A DNA stretch of 64,000 nucleotides, taken from contig OU744725.1 of the NCBI GenBank assembly GCA_916613615.1, positions 14,100,253 to 14,164,252 of the forward strand, written 5' to 3'. This stretch comes from Steromphala cineraria. Lineage: Eukaryota; Mollusca; Gastropoda; Trochida; Trochidae. The notes under the pieces are model-generated. The model made no database searches and was not told where the DNA came from. It was given only the letters and a program-made list of their open reading frames with translations. Shown here piece after piece: positions 24,555 through 36,900 of this stretch. Position 1 is the stretch's first letter. Every line of letters begins with the position of its first letter. The translations under genes were made by a program, and so were the position numbers.

Positions 24555-24568
24555 GTCGCTAGGGTAGC
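24555..24568 (+). promoter_or_regulatory. X-box-like word upstream of the 362-residue gene
   Basis: GTCGCTAGGGTAGC lies about 62 nt before the start codon and resembles the palindromic RFX X-box (GTNRCC...GGYAAC) with mismatches. Nearby, GTTGCC occurs at about 24533. It would fit a ciliary gene but is weak on its own. Confidence 0.2.
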
Positions 24569-24629
24569 GAATGGTGAAAGTCGGGTAGATAAGACAATTT
24601 TAAGCAAGTGCCACCGACTCGATTCCAAA

Positions 24630-27600
24630 ATGTTTGCAAGTGGCGGTATGGAGAGAAGTATTCAGTCGGTTAAGAGAGATATTGGCGACATCTTACAAAG
24701 CGGTAAATATTACTGCAACGAAGAAATAGCACGGGAACTGACATCTATCAACAATGGTTTAAATCATCTCAAATTTGATGGGAAACTTCTGTCAACTTCT
24801 CAAGGATGGATGAACAGTAAAGGATTACAGGCAACTGCAACCGCCCCACGTAGGTTCATACATAATATCATATAAACTGTTTATCCACTACCGTATGTCA
24901 TATCGCCATAGCCGTGAAATACTAACGGGAATTATGAGCAAAGGAGCTTACATTATTTACGTTTCAATTCCCAGAGCAAAGGTTAGATCAATAAGGTTTG
25001 GGATATATGAAGCATGAATATTGCTTATTGATAGCTATTTTTCCGGTCCACAGTGCTTAAAATTTGCGAGTTTTTTTGTGTTAATAAAAATGACATATAT
25101 ATATAAATACTTTTTTCAATTTTGACATCAGGACCTAGTATATACAAGTAATGATTAGCAAGATACTACTGACAAACTATTGAACTGTTAAAATCAGATT
25201 ATTTGCTGTCTCATAGTAACTTTACCTTTATTTTTCTCTATATCATGTTCTGTCTTTATTTGGAGAACACAAATCTTGCAGGATTTAAGTTCAGTAGAAT
25301 TTACATTAACAGGTTATGTTTAGCCAAAACAATAGGTACATAATGGTAACACAAAGAATAGAATAAGTTATTGGTACTGAGATTTTAAAGATTTTTTTCA
25401 CTTTTTAATGGAAAAAAAATAATCATAATTCATATATCCATTTCTGTTTCTTTTTTACGTACAAGAAACCTTATAGAAACATTTAAATTACACTAGAGCA
25501 AATTTGCCATTATTTTTACCGCCCAAAATTCTGCAAATCAACTAGCTGTCTGGCTTTAAATCATACGCAGTAAAATTCTAGACAAAATGTAAAATTTATC
25601 CAAAATTTCCTTTTTTAATTTTTTTTTTGCAAAAATAAGACAATATTTTATACAGGGGATTCTAAACAGCATATTTTGGTTATAAATTAGTCAAAATCTT
25701 GCAATCAGATTCTATATTCTAACTTATTATTTTTTTACAGTGACTCTTTGGAAGGTACCATAACATATTTTTTCAGTATGTCAATTATTAACAATCATTA
25801 CTTGTATTACAAAAATTAATTATTTTTGCGATATTCCACTAAATTTAGTTCTAATTGACCCTATAGAGACAGCAGCGAGTATCGGGAAGGTGGCGTGTCT
25901 GATGAATGACTACAAGAGCCAGATGGGTGTGGAGAGGGTGACTGAGAAACAGGAGAATGAGATCCGAGAACTCAGTCAGTGGGCCATGACCAACCTTCGG
26001 AACGTTCAACAGGTGAGCTACATTATCATTGATAAATTTCTTCAATAGTAATGAACCAGAAATATTTGCATGTAGAGCTTCCACTGGTACTCAAGTATTA
26101 GAGCCCTAGGCCGGTCGTAATGGACTCGAGTCTATTTTCTTGGATTTTAGATCTGTTACTTATTTCAGTTATTTTAGACTGTTAGGTAGAAGTAAGATGA
26201 TCAACATGACGATTCAAGACACTTGTGAGTCAGTGAGTTATTGTTTTAAGCCGCTCGAGCAATATTTTAGGCATTAGCAGCGTTCAAGACATTTGTGTCA
26301 AACTATTCCGTACATGACCATGTATATTAAGTCAACATATGCATGGATAATGGTCTGAACAATAATTACGTGATCTCTTTGTTAAATATAAGAATTTCGC
26401 ATTATCCAGTTTGAGTTGAGTCCATCCCCTCTAGTACCGGAGTCCAATATTTGGACCCGTGGAAGCCCTGTTCGCATGTTATAAACTTTGATGCCCTCCA
26501 ACTCGCCTTTCAATCCATCCTAACGTTATTTGTCACTTATGGAAGAAACAATCCAAATACCTTTAGTTACATATATTAGAATAAATTAACTTGTTATGTC
26601 CATCATGTGAACTCAATTAGGATAGATAAATTACTAAAACAGTATTTTACTTTAAAGAGCTATTGCGTATGGAGCTCATCAGTCTTGCACTCACACAATG
26701 AAAAGAAGGATGATGCCTACACTTAAAAGGAGAAACTTGTAAGGGCACTGTGACTTCTACAATTGTTGATCATAAGTTACAATTCACAATACACATCAGT
26801 TTAAATTAAATACTGAACAAAAGATGTTGGAAATCAGGCCTGATGAGCTATCAAACACGCAATGATGGACCATTTAAGTAATGATTTACATGAAGTATGA
26901 CTGAAATGGTTTTTTTTACGCAAAATATTATTTTAAATAACAAATTCATGTCACATAAACGAGAGTAAAATAATCAAACATTTTCTTTTAATTTATTCAT
27001 AGCCAAAAGATCTTAAAATTTAGATAAAATGGCAAGAATAAATTTATGCCCATTGTTCTCCGCCAGGACATGATGCCAACAGCTATGTCAGCTGCAGACA
27101 GGATCAGACAGTTTGGTGACCATGTGGGGGTCACTGACCGCTTCACTGGTTACCGTAACAACCTGACCCGTACTGCCCGGGAACCAGACCCTACCATGTG
27201 GCAGGGGGGCCTATCGAGATCCTACACAAGTAAGTCAACGATATTTGTAACGAGTGAGTGATTGGTTGTGAGTGAGAGAGGGGAATGAGTGGTTGTGATT
27301 GTGTGCGGGTGGTTGGTTGAATGAGTGAGTGGCTGTCAGTGGGTGGTTGGGTGGGTGAGTAAGTGTTTGTGAGCGAGTGTGTGGGTGGATGGGTGAGAGA
27401 GCAGTTGTAGGTGAGTTAGTGAGTCGGGTGGTTGGGTAAGTAAATGATTGTGAGTGAATGGGTGGTTGTGGGAGGGTGGGTGAGTGAGTTGGTGGGTGGG
27501 TGGATGAGTGAGTGGTTGTGAGTGGGTGGGTGGTTGTGGGAGGGTGGGTGAGTGAGTTGGTGGGTGGGTGGATGAGTGAGTGGTTGTGAGTGAATGGGTG

Positions 27601-28910
27601 GTTGTGGGAGGGTGGGTGGGTGGATGAGTGAGTGGTTGTGAGTGGGAGGGCGAGTTGTGAGTGAGTGACTGACAGAATTCACAAGTTTCCATCCACCTGT
27701 CTAATGAAATGAGTAAGCACATAGTGAAACTAAAAGATTTAACAATAAAGAAGTTTTAAACCATAAAATATTGCCTCATTAAAAAAAAACATGGTGCATT
27801 TCAAGTTCATTAACGTGAAACATTATCTAAACAGACCTTACAAATTTTGAAGTAATTTTGACATCAAACCCTTATGAAAGAAGTCTGTTGTATGATAAAA
27901 GGATTATTTTCTTCAACTTGTCAACTTCCCCAACTAGTGGCATCTGGTTATGTGACTGGTTATTTACCATATGATAAATAACTCCATATCTTCTATGAAA
28001 TAACAAATGTCTGACATTACCTCCTTTCAGCCATGGGATCTCCAAGTGCAGAACAGAAGACCAAGTTCGGAACACGTACAGTCCAGGGCTACGGAGACAT
28101 GGGGAGGAGGGTGACCTTCGGAGCAAAACATCCATGCCAGTGGACCCTTCGAGGTCAGTCGGCTTTAGAACTTTCTCGTCAGATTTTGACAACAGCAAGT
28201 GATCACTGTTCATGTTCTTATTGACACAGGAAAATAGCACTATCTGCCTGTGAATTGACCACCTTGAAACATTTACCTCTTAAATATTCAGGAATGTTGG
28301 TGTTAACAGCCAGGCGATGTGATCCAGTTGCAGATACATGTATAATCTTAATCATTGGTAGATGATTAACACATCTTGACCATCATGATGTTATTTAGCA
28401 GGTATATTTCTGTAGCCAGGCCTGATAATAATCTTAATTAAAGGAACTAACCTGCAGTATTTTCCCTTGCCAGGTTACAGAACTCTAGACAGTCTCTACC
28501 CACGTGCCACATCCAAGAGCACCAGCGGAGGCTTCCGTGAGAGCGCTGTCCTAGCCGACGTACGGGCGATGAATGCGCTGAACGCACAGAGCATGGCGAG
28601 TGGTGAATTCAACCAATCAGCACTAGCCAATGCTAACCTCATGAGCAAACCTCCGACCACTACGTCCCCGCAAGAACAGGCAGGCATCAACACCAAGTTC
28701 CCCGGGAAGACGGAATACATGTCGAGGTACAACAGACCAATGACGGTTCCAGCTTCCAGAGATTTCATCGTCAACCCCAAACCTGACCTCAGCATCCACG
28801 GTAGACCTCTCGGAACGACCCCATATTATCCAATCTCCACCGAATACCAGACCAGATACGAGTGGCCCGATGGAAACAGAATTGTCAAGTTTCCATGGTT
28901 GCGTAAATAG
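24630..28910 (+). CDS. Uncharacterised 362-residue protein, five coding exons
   Basis: Coding exons by splice sites and phase: 24630-24849, 25867-26012, 27067-27229, 28031-28153, 28474-28910 (stop TAG). Every intron is GT-AG; phases are 1, 0, 1, 1, and the joined length is 1089 nt, or 363 codons with stop. The start is the first ATG in the frame (MFASGGMERS). The frame stays open about 80 nt upstream without another ATG, so a 5' extension from an unseen exon is possible. The N-terminal third (residues 1-120) looks helical, with SIQSVKRDIGDIL and KQENEIRELSQWAM. The rest is low in hydrophobic clusters and rich in Gly, Tyr, Pro and Arg (FTGYRNNLTRTAREPDP, KFGTRTVQGYGDMGRR, TKFPGKTEYMSRYNRP), ending KFPWLRK. 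No enzyme motif, signal peptide or membrane segment is visible. Such short Tyr/Pro/Gly motifs are common in axonemal microtubule-inner proteins; that role is a guess. I do not recognise the family. It is convergent with TIPRL. Confidence 0.85.
26226..26282 (+). repeat. GTGAGTGAG / GGCGGCGG dispersed repeat, diverged copy
   Basis: GTGAGTCAGTGAGTTATTG, then GCCGCTCGAGCAATATTTTA and GGCATTAGCAGCG. It is related to the copies at 52304 and 56904 and sits in intron 2 of the uncharacterised gene. Confidence 0.6.
27240..27665 (+). repeat. G-rich GTGA/GGGTGG minisatellite in intron
   Basis: A 425-bp stretch is built from GAGTGAGTGG, TTGTGAGTGG and GTGGGTGG blocks. A longer 60-70-bp unit (GGTTGTGGGAGGGTGGGTGA and following) is repeated three times. 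It lies right after the exon 3 donor. Long minus-strand open frames here (His/Pro/Thr-rich) are repeat by-products. Confidence 0.85.
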
Positions 28911-31884
28911 GTTATAGTTATGGTCTTACCTCCTTCCCCAGATTTTCTAAGCTTTCTCATCACCATTGTACCAAGTTTGCTTATGTCATAACAATAATAT
29001 TTACGGTTATCATAGTGCTAAGATAGCTTAGACAATTTGGGTAATCGCTGCCTTATATATATATTACCCTGGCAGCTGCCAATGACAAGAGTTTAAAACG
29101 AGTCCTATAATTTGTTTTGTTTAGGTGTCTGTCTCAAATGTCTCAATAATTGTTTATTAATCTGTCTTGCCGAGAGGAATCTGTCTTGTTCATGTTTGTC
29201 TCAGGTGTTCTGTCTCAATTGTTTGAAATATTCATGAAGTCAACATGTCTCAAGAATCATGATGCTAAAAAAATCTTACCAAAGAAGTCAAACCTGTGAT
29301 ACATACATCCATGCCCATTGGCCACAAAAGGATCCTAGTTTTGATAATCTTTACTTATGTGTATTGCTTTGTGAACTCGGGCTTAGAGATTCTTAAACAG
29401 GATATATTGATATATTTGTTCTTATACAAATGAGCAATCTTTATCATTGTTAAATGCTTCAGTATAAAGTTCAGATCACTCTCGAGCTTTTTCCCAAAAA
29501 AATTGACAAAATATCTAAGTCTATGATGATAGATTTCGGTTAAGGAATCCAAATTTGTACAAGTCTCAATTATCTGAGATCACTTTAAAGAGATGAAGAA
29601 CATTTTCTTGATAACATTTAACATATACCCTAGTCCCTAGTTAACAATATTAACCCTTTCTCTGCAGTATTATTCTAATTATTTGGACTTGATATTACAG
29701 CTTCAGCCTGTACGGGGTTAAGGATTCCATACCGATTTGAACAAGCATTATTTTATACTCTCAATCCAAGCAATAGTGAGTGACATGTTTGCTGTGCTTT
29801 TAACTTATCTTGTTGATACCAAACATTTTATGTAAAACCAAAAGAGCCTTTCTTACTGGCAATATACAAAGTGCTATTAACAATTCTGATGCAAGATCAC
29901 ATATCTTACTTGTATCAGCAGTTGGAGAAAATATTATTTGTATCAGCTTATATACCAAGGAGAATTTACTAGAGATTTGTCTTGCCATGGTGATGAGATT
30001 ATTTATTTAGGACTTTAAAGATTTTGTTAGAGTAAGAGAGTTATATCAGATTTGGGTTACAGCTGATATTTTATTTCAGATACAACACTTTGGAATTAGT
30101 CAGTGCCAAACCATTCTGAGTGATCCATTTAAAGGATTTAGAATTTGATCATTAACAGAACAAAATAATAATACTGAACTTGTTACTAGTGAAAGAAACT
30201 TTTTCCAAAATATTTCAGGACTTGAATAGAATTTTTTTTATTATAATCAACTTATTGAATATTTTGCCTTGGCATAAATTACCTTTCAATCACTTTCGAT
30301 GGGGTTTAAAGCCAGAACTTTCTGACATACTAAAGGAATATTATTTGGTCAGATTTTAGCTCCAGGAACATCGAAATCGGAGCAACTGGGAAGCAATTAT
30401 TAGCAAAACCAGAGATTTGGGAATCTGGAATCATTTAGGGTGAAATGATTATTCCAATATTAAAATGAAAAAATATTTTCTGATTGAAAGGTAAAAAGAA
30501 GGCCAATGCAGTAATATCAAGGAGTTGCTATACCACTAGTACGGTCTAGTTAAAAACCTCAAAATATGCCGAAGTGCACCTTTAAACCAAAATTGATTAA
30601 AACCCTTATTTGAAGCTAACAATTTAAACTTATCATAGAGAATGGAGTTTCAGCAAAATTCAGTTTCTTATCCTTTGCATGAGAAAAAACTGCCTATTTA
30701 ACCTTGGACCTCGACAAAGGTTCTGACCACTTTTCTTTATTTAGCAAATTACTATCACATAAGCACCTGTTATTAATATATACAAATATACAATGTTCTT
30801 TCACTTAAAATCTGTCACCTGTGAAGAAACCCTATATCATGCACAATATTTAAGAGAATGCATGAATCAATTTATTTATTCTTTTTTGAATGTCTGTACA
30901 TAATTTATCATACTCAACAGGGAATTATATTGGTGATGTATATTGTTGAGATATATTTATCAAAAAAAGTCTTCGACATACAATTATTTGTTACAATCCA
31001 TATAAATATATACATTTTTGAAAGACTATTTTAGAATCAACATAGAATATATCTTATTAAACAGACAGTATTATCAGCTTGCAATATGTACAGCATTTAA
31101 AACCTATGAAATGGTGTACTTTTTAGAGTGCTTTCGTTTGCCTATTTTCAGTATCATTTGTTCTTTCAGCTTATGGAGAAAATATAATAAAGACCTGTTT
31201 TCCTACACGTGGTATTGATATTTTTTTTACACAGTGATGTGTTTTGGGCTTATTGAAGCTGAAATGCGATAATGCCACAGCCAGCATTATTAGAAGAAAG
31301 ATATCAACTCTACTATCAAGAGTACAAAAATGTTAAAAAGTGACCATGACAGTTTTAGAATTCATCACTCTTTGAGGATTTATTTGTGTTAGGTAGAAGA
31401 GCGTCATCAAAATCATTTCATTATCTGCAAAGATTAAGGTACTGAAAATTCACAAAACATTTCAGCATCTTAGTGCTATTAGTTGTCAAAATGAAGATAA
31501 CAGGTGTTTGCCACTAACATGCAATGTCCCCCGCTGTTATATTGAAGAGATTGAAGCGCCATGAAGGTGACATGGTGTTTTGAAAATATACTGAAGGTCA
31601 TCTAAGTCAACTTTTGTTTATGTAAACTGCCAATGTATGCTGTAAACAAACTCTGAATGCAAAAGTTCAAAAGAAATTTGTCACAGTACTGCGGTGAACT
31701 TCAAAATAAGGTAAATGACACAATAAGCAACTGCTTCATTCCCTTAATGCATGCTGTGACCAAATATGAAGACATTAAGTGCAACAGTTTCCGAATTATT
31801 TTTTTTCAAAAGTGTTTCATTGATCACAAGGCTCCAGTTTATATCAGGAAGCTACTACATCACTACCAACCAACTAGAGCATTA
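28911..31884. other. Downstream region of the uncharacterised gene
   Basis: AT-rich sequence, probably in part its 3' UTR; AATAAA words occur (for example near 31187) but none is clearly the cleavage signal. A direct word, CTGTCTCAATTGTTT, recurs loosely near 29150-29225. No other gene was recognised. Confidence 0.35.
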
Positions 31885-32247
31885 CCGTATATTACAATGT
31901 ATACGGCGACCTCGTACATAGGGCGACCCCCTTTCTCAGCCCCCCAAATTGCTGCCAAAATCATATATCTCATTAATAAGGCGACCCCCCTTCTAGCAGG
32001 TCGCTGAAACAGTCGACATGACAGACAACTGGTTGACAAGATTGCGTAAGGGTAAATTTAGGTCGGTAATTTTTAAGTGAAATGTCATGTGTAATTAAAA
32101 AATAAATAATTGACTCGTTTGACTTGTTGGGTTGGCAGATACCCCTCACTTGGCCTCTAGTTTTTGACCTTGTCTATTAGGCGACCCCCTTCTTTGACCC
32201 CCCAATTTCTGGTATAAAAAACTCGCCTTATAGACTGTAATATACGG
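31885..32247. mobile_element. TA-flanked MITE with CCGTATATTAC ends
   Basis: It begins CCGTATATTACAATGTATAC and ends GACTGTAATATACGG, each bordered by TA. Inner GGCGACCCCCTTCT blocks recur three times near both ends. It is 363 bp and non-coding, and consistent with a Tc1/mariner/pogo-type non-autonomous element. The open frame 31657-32007 runs into it. Confidence 0.75.
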
Positions 32248-33129
32248 TAAGTATTGCTGGCGACAAACTGCTTCAACTGCCTAGAAATAAGACAAAGATG
32301 GGCGAAATTGTGTTATGTTTTGTTGGTCAAATCTGTGGAACACTCTTCCAATGGAGATCAGGAACTGTCCAACAAAACTCTTTTTTTTGGTCATCTCAAG
32401 ACTTATCTCAGCAATCATTATGTATCTGGAAGACAGGCCCTATATAAATTACTTTTCATTCATTCAACATGTCCAAAATGTTCTGATCTCATCTTGATCA
32501 TAACACAACATTTTGGACTCACACTTTTTAACTTTAATTGTCATCATAGTTGAGCCTTTAATATGGATGACACTATTGAATTTGCAATGAAAACAGAAAT
32601 TAAAAATAAATTTCCCTTGGTTAGCCTTGTTTTTGCACCATTTATAGCCTTCTTTACAGTGTACGAAGTCTTGTATATCTAGCTATGTGTAGAAATATAT
32701 TTGCAACATCTTTGTATTTTTAATTTGAAGTCTTAAACATAATTACATAATATTTGATAGTTTATTGGCATTATACACGATACATGACAAGAACTTTCAG
32801 TTCAAACTTTTCGGATATGATCAATAACTATCTTACCTTACTTGATAAAATTTTATTCTTAATTTCATAAGAGTAACAATTTCATATGATTTAAGTGGGG
32901 AGCTGATAAAAAGTTTTTGTTTGAAGAAATCAATCTTTTCACATCTACACAACCTGTAGAGAAACAAAGCAAATATACATAACAATCACCTTGTTTCTTA
33001 TTCATCAATTTCAACATAAGGCTGTTGCAAATCATTGATAAAATCTTTATAATACGGTAAGTGATAAATTAGTTATGTACACACTTTGTGAACAATTGAT
33101 TCCAATATTATAATCATAGCAATTACTCA
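32248..33129. other. Convergent intergenic spacer
   Basis: AT-rich, between the 362-residue gene and TIPRL. Frames at 32254-32553 have no homology that I recognise. Confidence 0.35.
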
Positions 33130-33490
33130 TTAAAGGGGCAGTAGCACATTTCTTAATTATTTAATATTTTAAATATTTCACTCATAATTGTAAGTTAATG
33201 CTAAATGTATTATATTGACAGTGTCAACAATCTCATTACACAAGCCAATCACCCATAGAGGACAAAGAATGAGGATTCTCATAAAATCCATTGGCTGCCA
33301 TTTTTTTGTGAACACCTTTAATTCATTTTGTGTAAGAAAAAGGAGTCGCATAGCTAAACTTTACGTTATATAGTTGTATTATTACTGCTTCATTTAGTTA
33401 AAATACATTGTCTTTCAATTGGAACCCTTTATTTTCAATTTCCTGACATCACCCTATATTTCCCCTAAAAACGTGCTACTGCCCCTTTAA
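33130..33490 (+). mobile_element. Family A MITE, complete copy 3' of TIPRL
   Basis: The ends TTAAAGGGGCAGTAGCAC and CGTGCTACTGCCCCTTTAA are flanked by TTAA. It is 361 bp and collinear with the copy at 23553 with scattered substitutions. On the TIPRL strand it carries AATAAA at 33428-33433. Confidence 0.88.
33428..33433 (-). terminator. TIPRL: Candidate TIPRL poly(A) signal inside a MITE
   Basis: AATAAA on the minus strand, about 540 nt past the TIPRL stop. By eye it is the first canonical hexamer downstream and it lies within the family A MITE. Usage is unproven. Confidence 0.35.
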
Positions 33491-33968
33491 CATTTCCTCA
33501 AATACATAATCTTTCAATACGACTCTCAGTAATACAAAGTGGCACAAGCAGACAATATAGAAATTTCATAAATCCATAGCAAACATGCCTTTCATAACTA
33601 CTACATATGAAGACACCAATCATTCAAATATTCAAAACAATTATTTCTTATTTTTGATGTTTCATCACTTTCTAATACAGTGGCAATCATGAAAGCTCTA
33701 AACAGAGGTTAGCTAAGAGAGTTTCTGAAGTTTGAACCTAACCCAAATTCTAAAAAATAATTCTACCATAGGGACAATCTCATCCCTTATCAATTGGTGA
33801 AGCCATCATTCCCCCCTTCACCCCTCTTCAAGATTCCTGGAAACATCACTCTCAGTTGTGTAAAACTGTAACCAGGCATTTCATACCTCAGACATAGTCA
33901 ATGTACATAAATCACAAGGTATTATATATATATGTATTGCATATATATTTAGGTGTTTCATCTCGACG

Positions 33969-36900
33969 TCATGTAGTTGTGTCCCCAGCGCATTTTGAAT
34001 TCTCAGAGGATTTCACAGAAGGTAACACAAGCTTTTCAAATGTCTCTTTCCTGAGTGTCAGGTGATTGTTTATTTCATTTGGGTCCGTGAACAGGTGAGG
34101 GTCTACCTAGAGATAGAAAAGAAATTTGAAAATGTGATACTGAAAATCGGCAGGTTTGATTTGAAATTTTTATGTTATGTTTACTTATTAAGGATATTTT
34201 AATTGACAAAGTGGTGAGATAGAGGTCTTTATTACAGATAATTATTTGAAATGATCTAAAACAGTTAGACAGGATATGTAACAATTTTTCCTACAAATTT
34301 ATAAATTGTGTGTCTGAAATATAGCATTCATATATTTTTCAAATATTGTGCATATATAACACACTGTTAATACAGTGCTTTCATTTCAATTGGATCAAAC
34401 TTATGATATTTTAGAAAGTGAGTTATGTAATGCTTAGATGTCAAACAAGAGTAGGGGAGATAACTGTAGCAATAGTTTGAAAGAAGGATTTCTAGAGGGT
34501 TCTACTACAAGGCATTAAATTCAAACTTCCTGTGATTATGAATAAATTTGATAAGAAAATACTAAAGAAATACCTTCAGATTTTTTACATAGTCATCTTT
34601 GCTGGTGAATTCCCTCAGAATGTAATTTTTATCTGCCTGAAATAACATAATTTTGAATGATCAACAAAAGTAATTGAAAAATCAGAAAACATGACTGCCT
34701 TCAAAATAATTATTGTGTAACAAATGGAACTTGTAATGAAAAAAATAGAGCCATTGGCTCTGTAGCTCATCAGGCTTCATTATCAATTATGCTGTAGAGT
34801 GTGGCCAATGTGATTCCCTCATTGTAGGGGCCACAGGGTCACCAATCATAAAGTTAAGTATAGGCGACAAGTTTCAGTTTTCTAGGCCTTATACTTCAGG
34901 AGGAGAAGATGAAAATAGATTTTAAGGACGTTCCTTTTGCCTTTATTAGAGGCAACAGGGTCACCAAATCTACAATTCAAATTCCTCACTTGTCATAGAG
35001 TCTGTTCACAAAATTTCAGCTTTCTAGGCCTTATGCTTCTGGAGAAGAAGATGTAAATAGGTTTTTAGGGCTTGGTCCCTGTGGCCCTTATCAGGGGTCA
35101 CAGGGCCACCAAAGCTACAATTTACAATCTTCACTAGCCAAGGAGTCTGTACACAAAGTTTCAGCTTCCTAGGACTTAATCTTCTGGAGAAGAAGATGAA
35201 AATAGGTTTTTAGGGCGTGCCCCCTGTGGCCCTTATTAGGGGTCCAAGGGCCACCAAAGCTACAATTTTTAATACTCACTCGCCAAGGATCTATACACAA
35301 AATTTCAGCTTTCTAGGCCTTATGGTTCTGGAGAAGAAGTTGAAAATATGTTTTTAGGGCTTGGCGTCTGTGGCCTTTATTAGGGGTCACAGGGCCACCA
35401 AAGCTACAATTTATAATCCTCACTAGTCAAGGAGTCTGTACAGAAAGTTTCAGCTTTCTAGGCCTAATGCTTCTGGAGAAGAAGGTGGAAATAGGTTTTT
35501 AGGGCTTGGCCCCTGTGGCCCTTATTAGGGGACACAGGGCCACCACAGCTACAATTTATAATCCTCACTAGTCAAGGAGTCAGTACACAAAGTTTCAGCT
35601 TCTAGGCCTTATGCTTCTGGAGAAGAAGCTGAAAATAGGTTTTTAGGGTGTGGCCCCTGTGGCCCTTATTAGGCCAGATGAGCTAAAAAGTCTATTCTGA
35701 TTCATTAAATGTTTAGCTGAGAAGTTGGTCTGGTTGATAAAACCATTTTCTCATCTAAGAGATAGAAAGGAGATTTTGCATAACGCCATGGTGTCAATCA
35801 AATGACATTAAGATACTTGGACATAAAAATTTTGAATCTCGCCTCATTAGATTACCTCTCAAATTAATGCCTAATCATACACTGCCATCTAGGGCTTCAA
35901 TCAGTACTGGAGACCATCTTATTGGATTCGAGGACTTGACAAAAAGGAAGTCACTGTTAATTATTTAAGTTGTTTCATTTATCTGTGACATGTGAAAACA
36001 GGTGATCAATTCAGTGTATAAAATAGATAGGAAACCTAACCTGTCCTGAAAATTAATTGGTCAATTCCTAAGGGGAAAATAAAGAAAAACATTGAAAAGT
36101 TACCAGTCCTGACCAAAAAGTAACCAGTCCTTGCAAAAAGTAGCCAGTCAAGGACTGGCGGACGGGATATATTTTAAAAACTGTGATCACCATTACCATT
36201 TCAAGACATTGCTATATATAACCAATTATAAGTCAAAACATATGCTTATGATATCTAGGGGAAGCAACAATTACATGATTTCTGACATGATGATAAACTT
36301 TTGGTACTTGGGTCTGAGTCAAATCTAAACCTTTGGGTACTAGAGTCAAATTTTGTGCCCCTGGCATCACCACATAACATTTCCCAAACACACAGATGTT
36401 TTCAACTGACCTCGTGGTATATTCTTGTGTCGTTAACTCTTATGATAACGTTGTCTACACGCATGAAGAAACGCATCAGGATGAAGAAACTGCTGGGCAT
36501 TACTCTCTGAATAAAAAACAGTTAAACAAACAAAGTGATTGATATAATTACAAATATGAAAACCAACTGTATGAATCATCTTAGCTCTGAATGTTAAGGT
36601 GACATTCCATCTTTGAATATTAATACATGGTTCACTTAACAATTGTGTCATCAAGTTAAACCAGAAAGACACTAAACATAACATATATCTTACTATCATT
36701 TCCTTCCACAACTAAACCTTATCAACATTTGATCTTAATTTGACATGTACAGTGAACCTCTATTTTTTTCATACGATAAGTACCGGTAAGCATCATTTTA
36801 GATAAGGATCTAGAAGTCTCAGAAGTGAAAATGTCAAAACTGAAATATACGTACAAATGTATTTCAACAAGCAAATTTAAATATGAATGTGGGGGAAGAA

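Noticed and set aside
27336..27722. Long minus-strand His/Pro/Thr-rich frames
   Set aside because: Direct translation of the G-rich tandem repeat.
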